A DNA stretch of 64,000 nt from NCBI RefSeq assembly GCF_036046055.1, contig NZ_CP107939.1:3472001-3536000 (forward strand). The letters are read 5' to 3'. The notes under the pieces were generated by a model, which saw only the letters and a program-made list of their open reading frames with translations, did not search any database and was not told the origin of the DNA. The position numbers and the translations under genes are program-made. This document shows positions 8,892-17,287 of this stretch, in pieces. Position 1 is the stretch's first letter. Every line of letters starts with the position of its first letter. This DNA is from Nocardia sp. NBC_00403 (lineage in GTDB: Bacteria; Actinomycetota; Actinomycetes; Mycobacteriales; Mycobacteriaceae).

Positions 8892-9209
8892 GTGAGGCAG
8901 GTCACTTCACGGGTTTGGGTTCGGCACGCCTGTCAACCGCTGCGGAACACCCTGAACGAACAGTCGTACCAGCGCTTGATCTCGGCCCTGACCATCGTCG
9001 TCGGCTGGAAGGCCCAGATCGCTTTGCGCGACGTGCGCGGCCTGGACCCGCAGGCCGAACAGGAGGCCGTCACCTGGGCCGCAAGGGTTTTGGTCGAGGC
9101 CGCGATCAAGGAAACGACGCACACACCGAGCGCGGCAGCCAAGATTGATGCACCCGTTGGATGCGCCGGAGAAGTAAGGGTGAGTACCCCGCGTGAATGT
9201 CGAACCTGA
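8892..9209 (+). pseudogene. TetR-family regulator remnant (C-terminal part)
   Basis: The translated stretch from about residue 16 (LRNTLNEQSYQRLISAL) to residue 90 resembles the end of TetR-type ligand-binding domains, with the common pattern IALRDVRGLDPQ...WAARVLVEAA. No helix-turn-helix precedes it: the DNA upstream is the oxidoreductase promoter. The frame ends inside the start of the esterase gene. It is read as the surviving 3' end of a deleted regulator gene. Confidence 0.55.
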
Positions 9210-10692
9210 AATCCGCACGGCCGCCGGAGTTGTGCGTGGCAGGTGGGAGAACGCCGTCGCGGTCTTCCGGGGCATCCCCTACGCCCGATCACCGATCGGC
9301 TCGAGACGGTTCGCGGCGCCCGTTCCGCCACAGCGGTGGGACGGCGCCCGCGACGCGCTGAAGTTCGGTCCGTCGGTTCCCCAAGCAGGCGGCGCGATGT
9401 CGTCGGTGTCCGGCGGGACCGCTGATGGTGACTGCTTGACCCTCAACGTCTGGTCACCTGACCTCGGTGCCGCCGGGCTGCCGGTGATGGTGTGGATCCA
9501 TGGGGGCAAGTACCTGGAAGGCACCTCCAGTAACCCGCATCATGACGGTGCGACTCTCGCCAAGTCCGGCGTGGTGATGGTCAGCATGAACTACCGCACC
9601 GGAGTGGAAGGCTTCGCCCACATCGCCGGGGCCCCGAACAACCGCGGCATCCTCGACCAAGCCGCCGCGTTGCGGTGGGTACAGGACAATGTCGCCGCGT
9701 TCGGCGGCGATCCGGGCAACGTCACCGTGTTCGGCCAGTCCGCCGGCGCGGGTTGCATTGCGGCGCTGCTGACTATGCCGATGGCCGCTGGGCTGTTTCG
9801 TCGTGCGATAGCCCAGAGCGTCCCAGGCACCTACTTCTCCACCCGGCTCGCCGCTGCTATCTCGGCAACGATCGCCGCCGAACTCGGTGTGCAAGCCACC
9901 GTTGGTGAGCTGGCCCGCATCTCCCCACGCGCACTGATCAACGCAACGGACGCGATCATCCAGAGGATGCCGGAACTCGTCGAATCGTGGGGCCCCATGG
10001 CGCTGACCCCCACGCCGTTCTCACCCATCGTCGACGGTGACGTCCTCCCGCACGCGCCATGGCGTGCGCTCGGCGGCGGCGCCGCGCGGGGAATCGATCT
10101 TCTCGTGGGGCACACCCGAGACGAATTCCGGCTGTTCAATACCCGGCTGGGCAGCGAGGTGACCGATGAGCAGGTGTCCGCCACACTCGTGGGTCTCGCG
10201 CCGGCCTCGAACAGCAGCGGGGGTTACCGCGCCGTCTACCCCGAGGCCACCCCCGAGCAGCTGTATGAACTCGTCAACTCCGACTGGCTGTTTCGGATGC
10301 CGAGTCTGCATCTCGCGGCCGCCCAGTACGCCGGGGGTGGGCAGGCCTGGACCTACGAACTCTGCTGGAGCTACGACCAGGAGCAGGGTGCCTCGCACAG
10401 CCTCGACTTGCTGCTCGTCCTCGGCACGCTCAGCGTTGAGGATGTGAGCAGCCATCCGTCCGCCGGCGCGAACGCCGCAGACGAGGTCATCGGCGTCGCA
10501 CACCACATGCGCACCGACTGGCTGAACTTCGCGACCACCGGCAACCCCGGCTGGGCGCCCTACGATCCGGACACACGATCCACCCGTGTCTACACCGCCG
10601 AGCCGATCACCCAGCCCTACCCCGAGGAACGCTCGCGCCACATCTGGCATACACACCGGTTCGACACCCTGGACCTACTTCATACCGAGTAA
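9193..10692 (+). CDS. Type B carboxylesterase/lipase
   Basis: The 499-residue alpha/beta hydrolase of the carboxylesterase type B family has the typical opening (VRGRWENAVAVFRGIPYA), the SxDCLTLNVW-like segment GDCLTLNVW and an oxyanion-hole HGGK. The nucleophile elbow is FGQSAGAG with Ser183. No clear signal peptide is present. The start is the GTG at 9193, since the nearby ATG at 9197 is out of frame. The preceding TetR remnant may have been its regulator. A GH43 fragment on the opposite strand begins directly after the stop codon. Confidence 0.88.
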   Translation: MNVEPEIRTAAGVVRGRWENAVAVFRGIPYARSPIGSRRFAAPVPPQRWDGARDALKFGPSVPQAGGAMSSVSGGTADGDCLTLNVWSPDLGAAGLPVMVWIHGGKYLEGTSSNPHHDGATLAKSGVVMVSMNYRTGVEGFAHIAGAPNNRGILDQAAALRWVQDNVAAFGGDPGNVTVFGQSAGAGCIAALLTMPMAAGLFRRAIAQSVPGTYFSTRLAAAISATIAAELGVQATVGELARISPRALINATDAIIQRMPELVESWGPMALTPTPFSPIVDGDVLPHAPWRALGGGAARGIDLLVGHTRDEFRLFNTRLGSEVTDEQVSATLVGLAPASNSSGGYRAVYPEATPEQLYELVNSDWLFRMPSLHLAAAQYAGGGQAWTYELCWSYDQEQGASHSLDLLLVLGTLSVEDVSSHPSAGANAADEVIGVAHHMRTDWLNFATTGNPGWAPYDPDTRSTRVYTAEPITQPYPEERSRHIWHTHRFDTLDLLHTE

Positions 10693-10800
10693 CAGCGACA
10701 CGATGATGCCGACGCGGCCGTAGAGGTCGACGAACCACTCGGGCGTCCGACAAGCCTCGATTCCGGGCATCGGGACAGTGAAGTTGCAGAGGTGTCCAGG
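10693..10800 (-). pseudogene. GH43-like gene fragment
   Basis: Translated on the minus strand, this 108-bp segment gives about 34 residues (HLCNFTVPMPGIEAC...TPEWFVDLYGRVGIIVSL). They align with residues 115-148 of the intact GH43-like protein at 5432-6355, with roughly 24 of 34 identical. The DNA is also clearly alike (CACTCGGG and CATCGGGAC blocks in the same order). Nothing of the rest of the gene is visible on either side. Confidence 0.75.
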
Positions 10801-10879
10801 CTCGGCGACCTCGGCCACCAGTAATAGGACGTCATCGAGGTGGCTTGGGGTGGTCAGGTGTCCCCGTTGCCGTTGAGGT

Positions 10880-11857
10880 CTACCGGCGTTGGCGCAGTTG
10901 GCCTTTTGGGTGCCGGGCCGCGGCGGCGATGCAGGCGCTGGCCATTTGCGCCGATTGTGGTCCGCGGCAGTCGCTTCTGCTCGTCGTCACTGCCGCCTCG
11001 TTGAACGCTCGGATCCGGGCATTCTCCCGGGATTCGCGCCAGATGAGGCGGCCTTCCAGCGGCGGTGCGTCATCGATGGGCAGGTAGGTGATGCGCGGGT
11101 GGGCGCGGTAGCAGGAACCCTCGTCGCCCACCATGAACGCGCCCTCGCCTCCCCCGACCAGACTGATCGCCTCCTGAAAGGTGTTGGCAGTCTTGCCGTA
11201 CCGGATCAATCTGCCATCGGGTGTCCGCTTCGGCACTCGATCGTCGGCCACGACCGACGGCGTCGAGTCGGGCGCTCCGATCAGCGTAATGTCGGCCAAA
11301 TCGTTCAGAGACACAGAGTCGCGCGCGGCCAACGGGTGTCCGCTCGGGAGGGCAAGCAGCCGAGGCAAGCTCCGCAGTACCGGGCCGATGCCGAGGTCGG
11401 GCCCATCTACGGGATGAAACATGAGCACCATCTCGACCAGATCAGCGCGCAGGGCTGCCGAACCCTCGAAGAGGGGCAGTTCCCGGATTCGGACGTCGGT
11501 GCCTGGGTGGGTGGCGGTGAACCTGTCGGCGGCCTCCAGCACGAAGGTGCTTGCCCCCGCGCCGACAAAGCCGACCTCGAGCACGCCGGTTACACCCCGG
11601 CCCGCGGCGGTCGCGCGCTCGACTGCCAGTTGGATCAGGTCGTGGCCGGGGCGCAGGTCGTCGAGGAACTGCTTGCCGACCGGGGTCAGCGCCACGCGGC
11701 GGCTGGTGCGTTCGAACAGCGGAGCGCCGACGCGGCGCTCTATCCCCTGGATCGTCTGGCTGACCCGTCCGGTCGACACCTGTAGCCGCTGCGCGGTCTT
11801 ACCGAAGTGCAGCTCGTCGGCCAGCGCCAGGAAGGCCTCGATCTCATACCGTTCCAC
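10880..11857 (-). CDS. LysR family transcriptional regulator
   Basis: The 325-residue protein opens with a LysR winged helix-turn-helix (MERYEIEAFLALADELHF, ...STGRVSQTIQGIERRVG). The substrate-binding part follows (GVLEVGFVGAGAS...). It is transcribed away from the cluster at 12.1-17.3 kb. The other LysR gene, at 17288-18328, is plainly paralogous in the DNA-binding domain and in the RPIP/DGRLI region, so the two enclose the cluster. The start codon is GTG. The C terminus is unusually basic (RHPKGQLRQRR). Confidence 0.87.
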   Translation of the reverse strand: MERYEIEAFLALADELHFGKTAQRLQVSTGRVSQTIQGIERRVGAPLFERTSRRVALTPVGKQFLDDLRPGHDLIQLAVERATAAGRGVTGVLEVGFVGAGASTFVLEAADRFTATHPGTDVRIRELPLFEGSAALRADLVEMVLMFHPVDGPDLGIGPVLRSLPRLLALPSGHPLAARDSVSLNDLADITLIGAPDSTPSVVADDRVPKRTPDGRLIRYGKTANTFQEAISLVGGGEGAFMVGDEGSCYRAHPRITYLPIDDAPPLEGRLIWRESRENARIRAFNEAAVTTSRSDCRGPQSAQMASACIAAAARHPKGQLRQRR

Positions 11858-12097
11858 CGCTACTCCGTCTCGCTCGTGCTGAGGCCCGCCAACTCGAGGG
11901 CCCTACTAACTACCGCCGAGACGCGGGATTTGTTCCTGATCGTCCGGGCGACCTTTGCCGAGGTCACCCGAACGAGACCGCTGAACGGATCGTTGAGTCG
12001 TTCTAAACGGTTGTTAGGCAACGGGCTGTTGTTCCTGGGACTCTCTTCCCGAATTCTTGGAGACGCAGTTTTCCAGTGAGACGAGAGATGAGAAGCG

Positions 12098-12244
12098 ATG
12101 TCCGAGAAAACCAAAAGCGTCCTTGTGCTCGGTGACACAGGCAAGACCGGAAGCCGGGATGTGGATCGACGGCCACCGCGCGACTTCACCGACTACGCCG
12201 ATACAGCGGCCGCCACCGGGATCTGGCAGGACAGCGCTCAATGA
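12098..12244 (+). pseudogene. NmrA-like NAD(P)-binding protein, internally deleted remnant
   Basis: The 48-residue frame joins a Rossmann N terminus (MSEKTKSVLVLGDTGKTGSR) directly to what looks like the extreme C terminus of an NmrA-type protein (PRDFTDYADTAAATGIWQ). The roughly 250 residues normally between them are missing. The GxxGxxG motif has an Asp in place of its first internal Gly-like position (GDTGKTG). This is best explained by an in-frame internal deletion, leaving a non-functional stub at the head of the DUF4267/DUF1772 operon. Confidence 0.65.
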
Positions 12245-12307
12245 CGTCGGGGCGCACCCCAACCCCGGCATCGCCAGCTCGACGATCGACATTCTGGAGC
12301 ACCAAAG

Positions 12308-12754
12308 TTGAATCTCTCCCGCATCGCCACCACCCTTTCGCTGGTCGGCGCCGCGTTCATCATCTACGTCGGCATCAGCTATCTGGTCACGCCGGCGTCC
12401 ATGGCCCCGCAATTCGGGCTCCCCGAGTGGCCACACGGTGACGCGGTCGCCTTCTTGAATATCAAGGGCATTCGCGATATCACGGAGGGACTGATCATCC
12501 TCGCCCTACTTGCCGCTCGACAGCGGTTCGCGCTGGGCCTGGCGACCCTGGTCATCGCGCTGACCCCGTTCGCCGACATGCTGACGGTGCTGCGCTACCA
12601 CGGGTCGACCTCGACCGCTCTGAGCGTGCACGGCCTCACCGCGGTGCTGGTCGCGCTTACCGGTGGCCTATTGCTCCGTGAGCAGCGCGTGCTGCGGACC
12701 GGCCACGAAAAGGCAGCCGCCGCACGGCTTATCGGTGCCGGGGCCGCACAGTGA
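12308..12754 (+). CDS. DUF4267 family membrane protein
   Basis: This 148-residue integral membrane protein has about four hydrophobic helices (around residues 7-25, 60-72, 78-95 and 105-122) and the DUF4267 pattern with NIKGIRDI in the middle. The function is unknown; relatives usually sit next to regulators and oxidoreductases. The start is a TTG at 12308, and no ATG or GTG is better placed. Its stop overlaps the start of the DUF1772 gene by four bases, so the two are translationally coupled. Confidence 0.75.
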   Translation: MNLSRIATTLSLVGAAFIIYVGISYLVTPASMAPQFGLPEWPHGDAVAFLNIKGIRDITEGLIILALLAARQRFALGLATLVIALTPFADMLTVLRYHGSTSTALSVHGLTAVLVALTGGLLLREQRVLRTGHEKAAAARLIGAGAAQ

Positions 12755-13260
12755 GGACGGCCCGAGCGGCCACGCTGGTCCTGGCAACGGTGTTGGCCGG
12801 TCTGACGGCAGGGCTGTTCGCCGGGTTCGCCTACTCCGTGATGCCCGGCTTGCGCCGCAGCAGCGATACCGCCTTCGTCGAGGTCATGCAGAACATCAAC
12901 GTGGTCATTGTGAACCCGTTGTTCATGACCTTGTTCATGGGTGGGCTGGTTGCGGGGTTGGCCGCTGTGGTGACGAACTGGCGGTCGGATGATCCGGCGG
13001 TTCGGTACTGGGCCATCGCCGGGTTCGTCTGCTACGTGGTGATGTTCGGGATCACCAGCGGCGCCAACGTTCCGCTCAACGACAAGTTGGCTGCTGCGGG
13101 TGACCCGGCTCAGATCGCCGATCTGGCCGCGGTGCGTGCGCAGTTCGAGGGACCGTGGGTGGCCTGGAACATCGCCCGCGCGATTGTGAACGTCGGTGCG
13201 CTCGGCGGCTTCGCATTGGCACTGTTGCGTTTCCGGCGTACCGCCGACCGAGCAGCCTGA
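12751..13260 (+). CDS. DUF1772 (anthrone oxygenase-like) membrane protein
   Basis: The 169-residue protein has four transmembrane helices (N-terminal TLVLATVLAGLTAGLFAGFA, then around 58-75, 88-105 and 140-160) and the conserved VPLND motif of DUF1772 proteins. Some relatives are described as anthrone oxygenases; most are uncharacterised. It starts with a GTG overlapping the preceding TGA and is followed 32 nt later by the cupin gene, so it sits inside the operon. Confidence 0.75.
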   Translation: MRTARAATLVLATVLAGLTAGLFAGFAYSVMPGLRRSSDTAFVEVMQNINVVIVNPLFMTLFMGGLVAGLAAVVTNWRSDDPAVRYWAIAGFVCYVVMFGITSGANVPLNDKLAAAGDPAQIADLAAVRAQFEGPWVAWNIARAIVNVGALGGFALALLRFRRTADRAA

Positions 13261-13292
13261 ACCGAGAACCATTTGTCGAAGGAGTCACCCAC

Positions 13293-13787
13293 ATGTCACT
13301 GAACGTGCCGGAATTCGCCGAGTCCACCATCGTGCGTTCCGACGACGCCGAAGTAATCGGCCAGGCCCCCATTACCATCCGCCTGCTTGCCGACAGCAGC
13401 TCGACCGGCGGCGCACTGTCCACGCATCGGGTCACGCTGCGGGATGGTGCGAATGGTGCGGGCCCGCACCATCATTCGCGCTCGGCGGAGCTGTTCTACA
13501 TGCTCGACGGCACAGCTCAGGTGCTGTCCGGCGACCAGGTGGTGACCGCCGAACGCGGCGATGTGGTCGTCGTGCCGCCCGGCCTCGCGCACGCATTCGC
13601 CGCGGCGCCGGGACACGACGCCGACATTCTCATCATCATCACCCCCGGGGTCGAACGGTTCGAGTATTTCCGGCACCTCGAGCGCATCGCCTACGGGAAG
13701 GTTCCGCCCGAAACCCTGCTGGATGTCCAAGAGATCTATGACACCTACTTCGGCAACAGCACGACCTGGAACGACGCCAGATCCTGA
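13293..13787 (+). CDS. Cupin domain protein
   Basis: The 164-residue single-domain cupin has motif 1 as GPHHHSRSAELFYMLDG and motif 2 as PPGLAHAF, giving three to four His and a Glu for a metal site. It could be a dioxygenase, an isomerase or a small-molecule sensor; nothing in the sequence decides. The ATG at 13293 follows GAAGGAG; upstream extension of the frame overlaps the DUF1772 gene and is not used. A GC-rich hairpin follows the stop codon. Confidence 0.8.
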   Translation: MSLNVPEFAESTIVRSDDAEVIGQAPITIRLLADSSSTGGALSTHRVTLRDGANGAGPHHHSRSAELFYMLDGTAQVLSGDQVVTAERGDVVVVPPGLAHAFAAAPGHDADILIIITPGVERFEYFRHLERIAYGKVPPETLLDVQEIYDTYFGNSTTWNDARS

Positions 13788-13795
13788 ACGACAAA

Positions 13796-13827
13796 GGGCG
13801 GGCCGATCGCACGCGGGCGGCCCGCCC
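13796..13827 (+). terminator. GC-rich hairpin after the cupin gene
   Basis: The arms GGGCGGGCCG (13796-13805) and CGGCCCGCCC (13818-13827) pair perfectly around a 12-nt loop, 8 nt after the cupin stop. There is no T tract, as is common in actinobacteria. It may end or attenuate transcription between the cupin and DUF2871 genes. Confidence 0.55.
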
Positions 13828-13858
13828 ACCCGGAAACCCTGACTCAACGAAGGCCATC

Positions 13859-14308
13859 TTGAAGAAGATCTACTATGCGGCGCACACCTACATGATCATC
13901 GGTGTGATCAGCGGCTTGTTCTACCGCGAGTTCACCAAGTTGCACGATTTCACCGGCAACTCCCAACTCGGTCTGGCGCACACCCACCTGCTCGCCCTCG
14001 GGATGCTGTTCCATCTCATCGTGCTGGCATTGGAGAAAGCGTTCACCCTGAGCACCAGCAAATTGTTCGACTGGTTCTTCTGGGTCTACAACGCGGGTCT
14101 CGCACTGACCGTCGCGATAATGACCACCCACGGTATCCAAACCGTCGTCGGCGCCGAGACCAGCGCCGCGATCTCCGGCCTTGCCGGGCTCGGACACATT
14201 GTGCTCACCATCGGTCTGATTCTGTTCTTCATCAACCTCGGCAAGCAGATCCCCACCAGTACAGCGCAACCCGATCTCGCACCGCAGCAGCACAATCTGC
14301 CCGTCTGA
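13859..14308 (+). CDS. DUF2871 family membrane protein
   Basis: This 149-residue protein has four predicted membrane helices and the DUF2871 pattern: N-terminal YYAAHTYMIIGVISGLFYREF, then LAHTHLLALGMLFHL with conserved His residues inside the second helix. The His-rich helices could bind heme or metal, but the function is unknown. The start is a TTG at 13859 preceded by CGAAGG. It lies 54 nt upstream of the oxidoreductase gene. Confidence 0.75.
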   Translation: MKKIYYAAHTYMIIGVISGLFYREFTKLHDFTGNSQLGLAHTHLLALGMLFHLIVLALEKAFTLSTSKLFDWFFWVYNAGLALTVAIMTTHGIQTVVGAETSAAISGLAGLGHIVLTIGLILFFINLGKQIPTSTAQPDLAPQQHNLPV

Positions 14309-14361
14309 TCGACCAACCGCCGCCCTCGGCGACCCGGTATGGGGAAATGGAGAAAATGAAC

Positions 14362-15297
14362 ATGCGCGCTATCGCGCAGGACACCTTCGGTGGACCTGAG
14401 GTCTTGAAGGTCATCGAGGTGCGGCGGCCCGAGCCCGGGCCCGCCGAGGTGCTCGTTCGAGTGAGCGCGATCGGGGTCAACCCGACCGACTCGTGGCATC
14501 GAGCCAGCGGCGGACTGGCGGGCGGGCAGACACCGGTCAGGCTGGGCTGGGACGTATCCGGCGTCGTCGAAGCCGTCGGACCTGGCGTCACCATCTTCGC
14601 GCCAGGTGATGAGGTGTTCGGTCTGCCACGGCACCCACAACCGGCGGGCACCTACGCGCAGTACGTGACATCCCCCGCACGGCACCTGGTCCGCAAGCCG
14701 TCGCGAATGTCGCATACCGAGGCCGCCGCTTTGCCCCTGGCCGCGCTCACCGCGTGGCAGGCGCTGGTGGACACCGCCGACGTCCGGCCCGGCCAGCGGG
14801 TGCTGATCCACGCCGCGGCGGGCGGTGTCGGACACCTGGCCGTTCAGATCGCGAAGGCGCGTGGCGCCTACGTGATCGGCACCGCCCGCTCCGTCAAACA
14901 CGACTTCGTGCGCGGACTCGGCGCCGACGAGGTCATCGACTACGTCCAGGTCGACTTCAGCACCGTCGCCCACGACATCGACGTTGTCCTCGACACGATC
15001 GGTGGCGAGTACGGTCCGCGTTCCCTGACGACCCTGTGCGCCGGCGGTCTGCTCGTCTCCCTGGCCGCGCCGTCCGAGTCCTATCTGGCCGACGAGGCGC
15101 GCCCGCTCGGCCTGCGCGCCGCATTCATGATCGTCGAAGCCGACCGGGCCGGAATGCTGGAGATCGCCGCGCTGGTCGAAACCGGCCGTCTGCGTCCACA
15201 GATCGATACGGTCTTGCCCCTCGAACTGGCCGCCGAGGCACACGAACTCAGCCACAGTGGACGCATTGCGGGAAAGATCGTCCTCACCGTCGATTGA
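14362..15297 (+). CDS. NADP-dependent quinone oxidoreductase-like protein (MDR family)
   Basis: The 311-residue medium-chain reductase lacks zinc ligands, placing it with quinone oxidoreductase or enone reductase-like members. It has the GroES-like N-terminal half, then the AAAGGVGHLAVQIAKARGAYVIGT cofactor motif and the conserved substrate-side NPTDSWHR. ATGs at 14347 and 14356 are also in frame, but GGAG at 14349-14352 is best spaced for 14362, which gives the usual MRAIAQDTFG start. It probably belongs to the LysR-bounded cluster with the hydrolase that follows. Confidence 0.85.
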   Translation: MRAIAQDTFGGPEVLKVIEVRRPEPGPAEVLVRVSAIGVNPTDSWHRASGGLAGGQTPVRLGWDVSGVVEAVGPGVTIFAPGDEVFGLPRHPQPAGTYAQYVTSPARHLVRKPSRMSHTEAAALPLAALTAWQALVDTADVRPGQRVLIHAAAGGVGHLAVQIAKARGAYVIGTARSVKHDFVRGLGADEVIDYVQVDFSTVAHDIDVVLDTIGGEYGPRSLTTLCAGGLLVSLAAPSESYLADEARPLGLRAAFMIVEADRAGMLEIAALVETGRLRPQIDTVLPLELAAEAHELSHSGRIAGKIVLTVD

Positions 15298-15349
15298 CCG
15301 CACACCAACACGAACCTCGAAACCCGACTCGCACGATACGAAGGACGCA

Positions 15350-16132
15350 ATGCCCTACTTCCAGCCCGGCGACGTTCGCACCTGGTACGACGTTCATGGA
15401 GACGGCGAGCCGGTGCTGCTGTTGCACGGTGGTTTTGTCGACTCGCGCTCCTTCGGACCCGCGGTTGCCATGCTCACCGACCGATTGCGGGTATTCACAG
15501 CGGATCGCCGAGGGCACGGCCGGACGCCCGACCTTCCCGGCCCGATCTCCTACGACCTGATGGCGTCGGACACCATCGCGTTCCTGGATCAGGTGGTCGG
15601 TGCCTCGGCCCACCTGGTCGGCTACAGCGACGGCGCGATCGTGGCGATGCTGGTCGCGATCCGCAGACCCGACCTCGTGCGCAAACTGGTGTTGATCAGC
15701 GGCAATTTCCACTATGACGGCATGACACCCGGCTTGCTGGACGGGTTCATGACCGGTGGATTGGTGCAGCGGCTCGGACCGAGATACGGCGAGGTGTCCC
15801 CTGACGGCGAGGAGCACTTCCCGGTCGTAGTGGACAAACTGCTGCGGATGATGGCCGAGGAGCCGACCTTGACCGAGCAGCAACTGACGCACATCGCCAG
15901 CCCCACCCTGGTGATCACCGCAGACGACGACGCGGTGACACTCGAACACACCATCGCGCTCTACCGCGCGATTCCGGACTCCGAATTGGCCGTCGTGCCC
16001 CGCGCCTCGCACCTGCTTGTGGTGGAGAAACCGGCCCAGGTCTACCCGCTGATCGCCGACTTCCTGACCATCGAACCCGCGCCGACCCTGCAACCGATCC
16101 GCCGGTCCGCCGAGCCCAGTCCGGCGCGTTGA
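15350..16132 (+). CDS. Alpha/beta hydrolase
   Basis: The 260-residue alpha/beta hydrolase has the HGG oxyanion element (LLLHGGFVDS), the nucleophile elbow GYSDGA with Ser as nucleophile, an acidic residue in ITADDDA and the catalytic His in RASHLLVVE. The order and spacing fit a cytosolic esterase or C-C hydrolase. It is 52 nt downstream of the oxidoreductase and 16 nt upstream of the permease, so probably co-transcribed. The substrate is unknown. Confidence 0.85.
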   Translation: MPYFQPGDVRTWYDVHGDGEPVLLLHGGFVDSRSFGPAVAMLTDRLRVFTADRRGHGRTPDLPGPISYDLMASDTIAFLDQVVGASAHLVGYSDGAIVAMLVAIRRPDLVRKLVLISGNFHYDGMTPGLLDGFMTGGLVQRLGPRYGEVSPDGEEHFPVVVDKLLRMMAEEPTLTEQQLTHIASPTLVITADDDAVTLEHTIALYRAIPDSELAVVPRASHLLVVEKPAQVYPLIADFLTIEPAPTLQPIRRSAEPSPAR

Positions 16133-16148
16133 CCGAAAGGAACATGCC

Positions 16149-17276
16149 ATGGCGGCCCCGGCAATCGACCGAAAAGCGTCTCGCTGCATCACAATTCGCG
16201 CCTCGCTGACTCGACGCGAATGGATCCGCGTCGCCGCGATGGTGGCACTGATCGCGGCCTTACACGTGATCGGCTGGGGCACCTTGGTGACGTTCGTTGC
16301 CCCGCAACACTTCGATCTCGGCGACCAGACACTCGGCATCGGCATCGGTGTCGGCGTGACCGCCTACACCCTCGGTCTGCGACACGCCTTCGACGCCGAC
16401 CACATCTCGGCAATCGACAATACGACCCGCAAACTGATGAACGACGGGCAGCGGCCATTGTCGGTCGGGTTGTTCTTCTCTCTCGGCCACTCCACCGTCG
16501 TGTTCGCGTTGGCGCTGCTGCTCGCTGTCGGAGTGAAGGCAATCGTCGGCCCGGTACAGGACGACTCGTCGGTGCTGCACCACTACACCGGCTTGATCGG
16601 CACCACCGTGTCGGGCACCTTCCTCTACCTCATCGCGATCATCAACCTCACGGTCCTGGTCGGGATTCTGCGGGTGTTTCGCGCGATGCGCGCAGGCGGC
16701 TATGACGAAGCGGCACTCGAAGAGCAGCTCGAAAAACGCGGATTCATGAACCGGTTCTTCGGCGGGTTGATGAAATCGATTACCAAGCCGTGGCAGATGT
16801 ACCCGGTCGGAGTGCTGTTCGGCCTAGGCTTCGACACCGCCACCGAGGTCGCGCTCCTGGTCCTGGCAGGCACCAGCGCAGCCGCTGGACTGCCCTGGTA
16901 TGCAATCCTGTGTCTGCCAATCCTTTTCGCCGCAGGAATGAGCCTGTTCGACACCATCGACGGCTCGTTCATGAACTTCGCTTACGGGTGGGCGTTGTCC
17001 GAACCTGTTCGCAAGGTCTACTACAACATCACCATCACCGTCCTGTCGGTGGTGGTTGCCTTGATCATCGGGACTATCGAATTGCTCGGCCTGCTCGTGG
17101 ACCAACTCGGATGGATCGGCGGACTCTGGGACTGGATCGGCGGGCTGAACCTCAACAGCGTCGGGTTCGTCATCGTTGGCCTGTTCGTCCTGACCTGGGG
17201 GGTGGCGCTGCTCGTCTGGCGCTATGGCCGTATCGAAGAAAAATGGTCCGGGCACAAACAAGAGCAAGCCGACTGA
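16149..17276 (+). CDS. Nickel/cobalt permease, NiCoT family
   Basis: The 375-residue integral membrane transporter has the NiCoT signature RHAFDADHISAIDNTTR in the second helix and a second conserved LGFDTATE stretch. It imports Ni2+ and/or Co2+ driven by the proton gradient. About eight membrane segments can be drawn. Its place at the end of an operon of cupin, DUF and oxidoreductase genes, rather than beside urease or hydrogenase, is unusual. Cobalt supply for cobalamin is one possible role, but selectivity cannot be read from sequence. It converges with a LysR gene. Confidence 0.9.
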   Translation: MAAPAIDRKASRCITIRASLTRREWIRVAAMVALIAALHVIGWGTLVTFVAPQHFDLGDQTLGIGIGVGVTAYTLGLRHAFDADHISAIDNTTRKLMNDGQRPLSVGLFFSLGHSTVVFALALLLAVGVKAIVGPVQDDSSVLHHYTGLIGTTVSGTFLYLIAIINLTVLVGILRVFRAMRAGGYDEAALEEQLEKRGFMNRFFGGLMKSITKPWQMYPVGVLFGLGFDTATEVALLVLAGTSAAAGLPWYAILCLPILFAAGMSLFDTIDGSFMNFAYGWALSEPVRKVYYNITITVLSVVVALIIGTIELLGLLVDQLGWIGGLWDWIGGLNLNSVGFVIVGLFVLTWGVALLVWRYGRIEEKWSGHKQEQAD

Positions 17277-17287
17277 GGGCGGGAGTA

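Noticed and set aside
11999..12017. KstR-like half sites (TAAACGGTTGTTA) upstream of the NmrA remnant.
   Set aside because: The AAC-nn-GTT core spacing is not met, unlike the exact match at 798-811.
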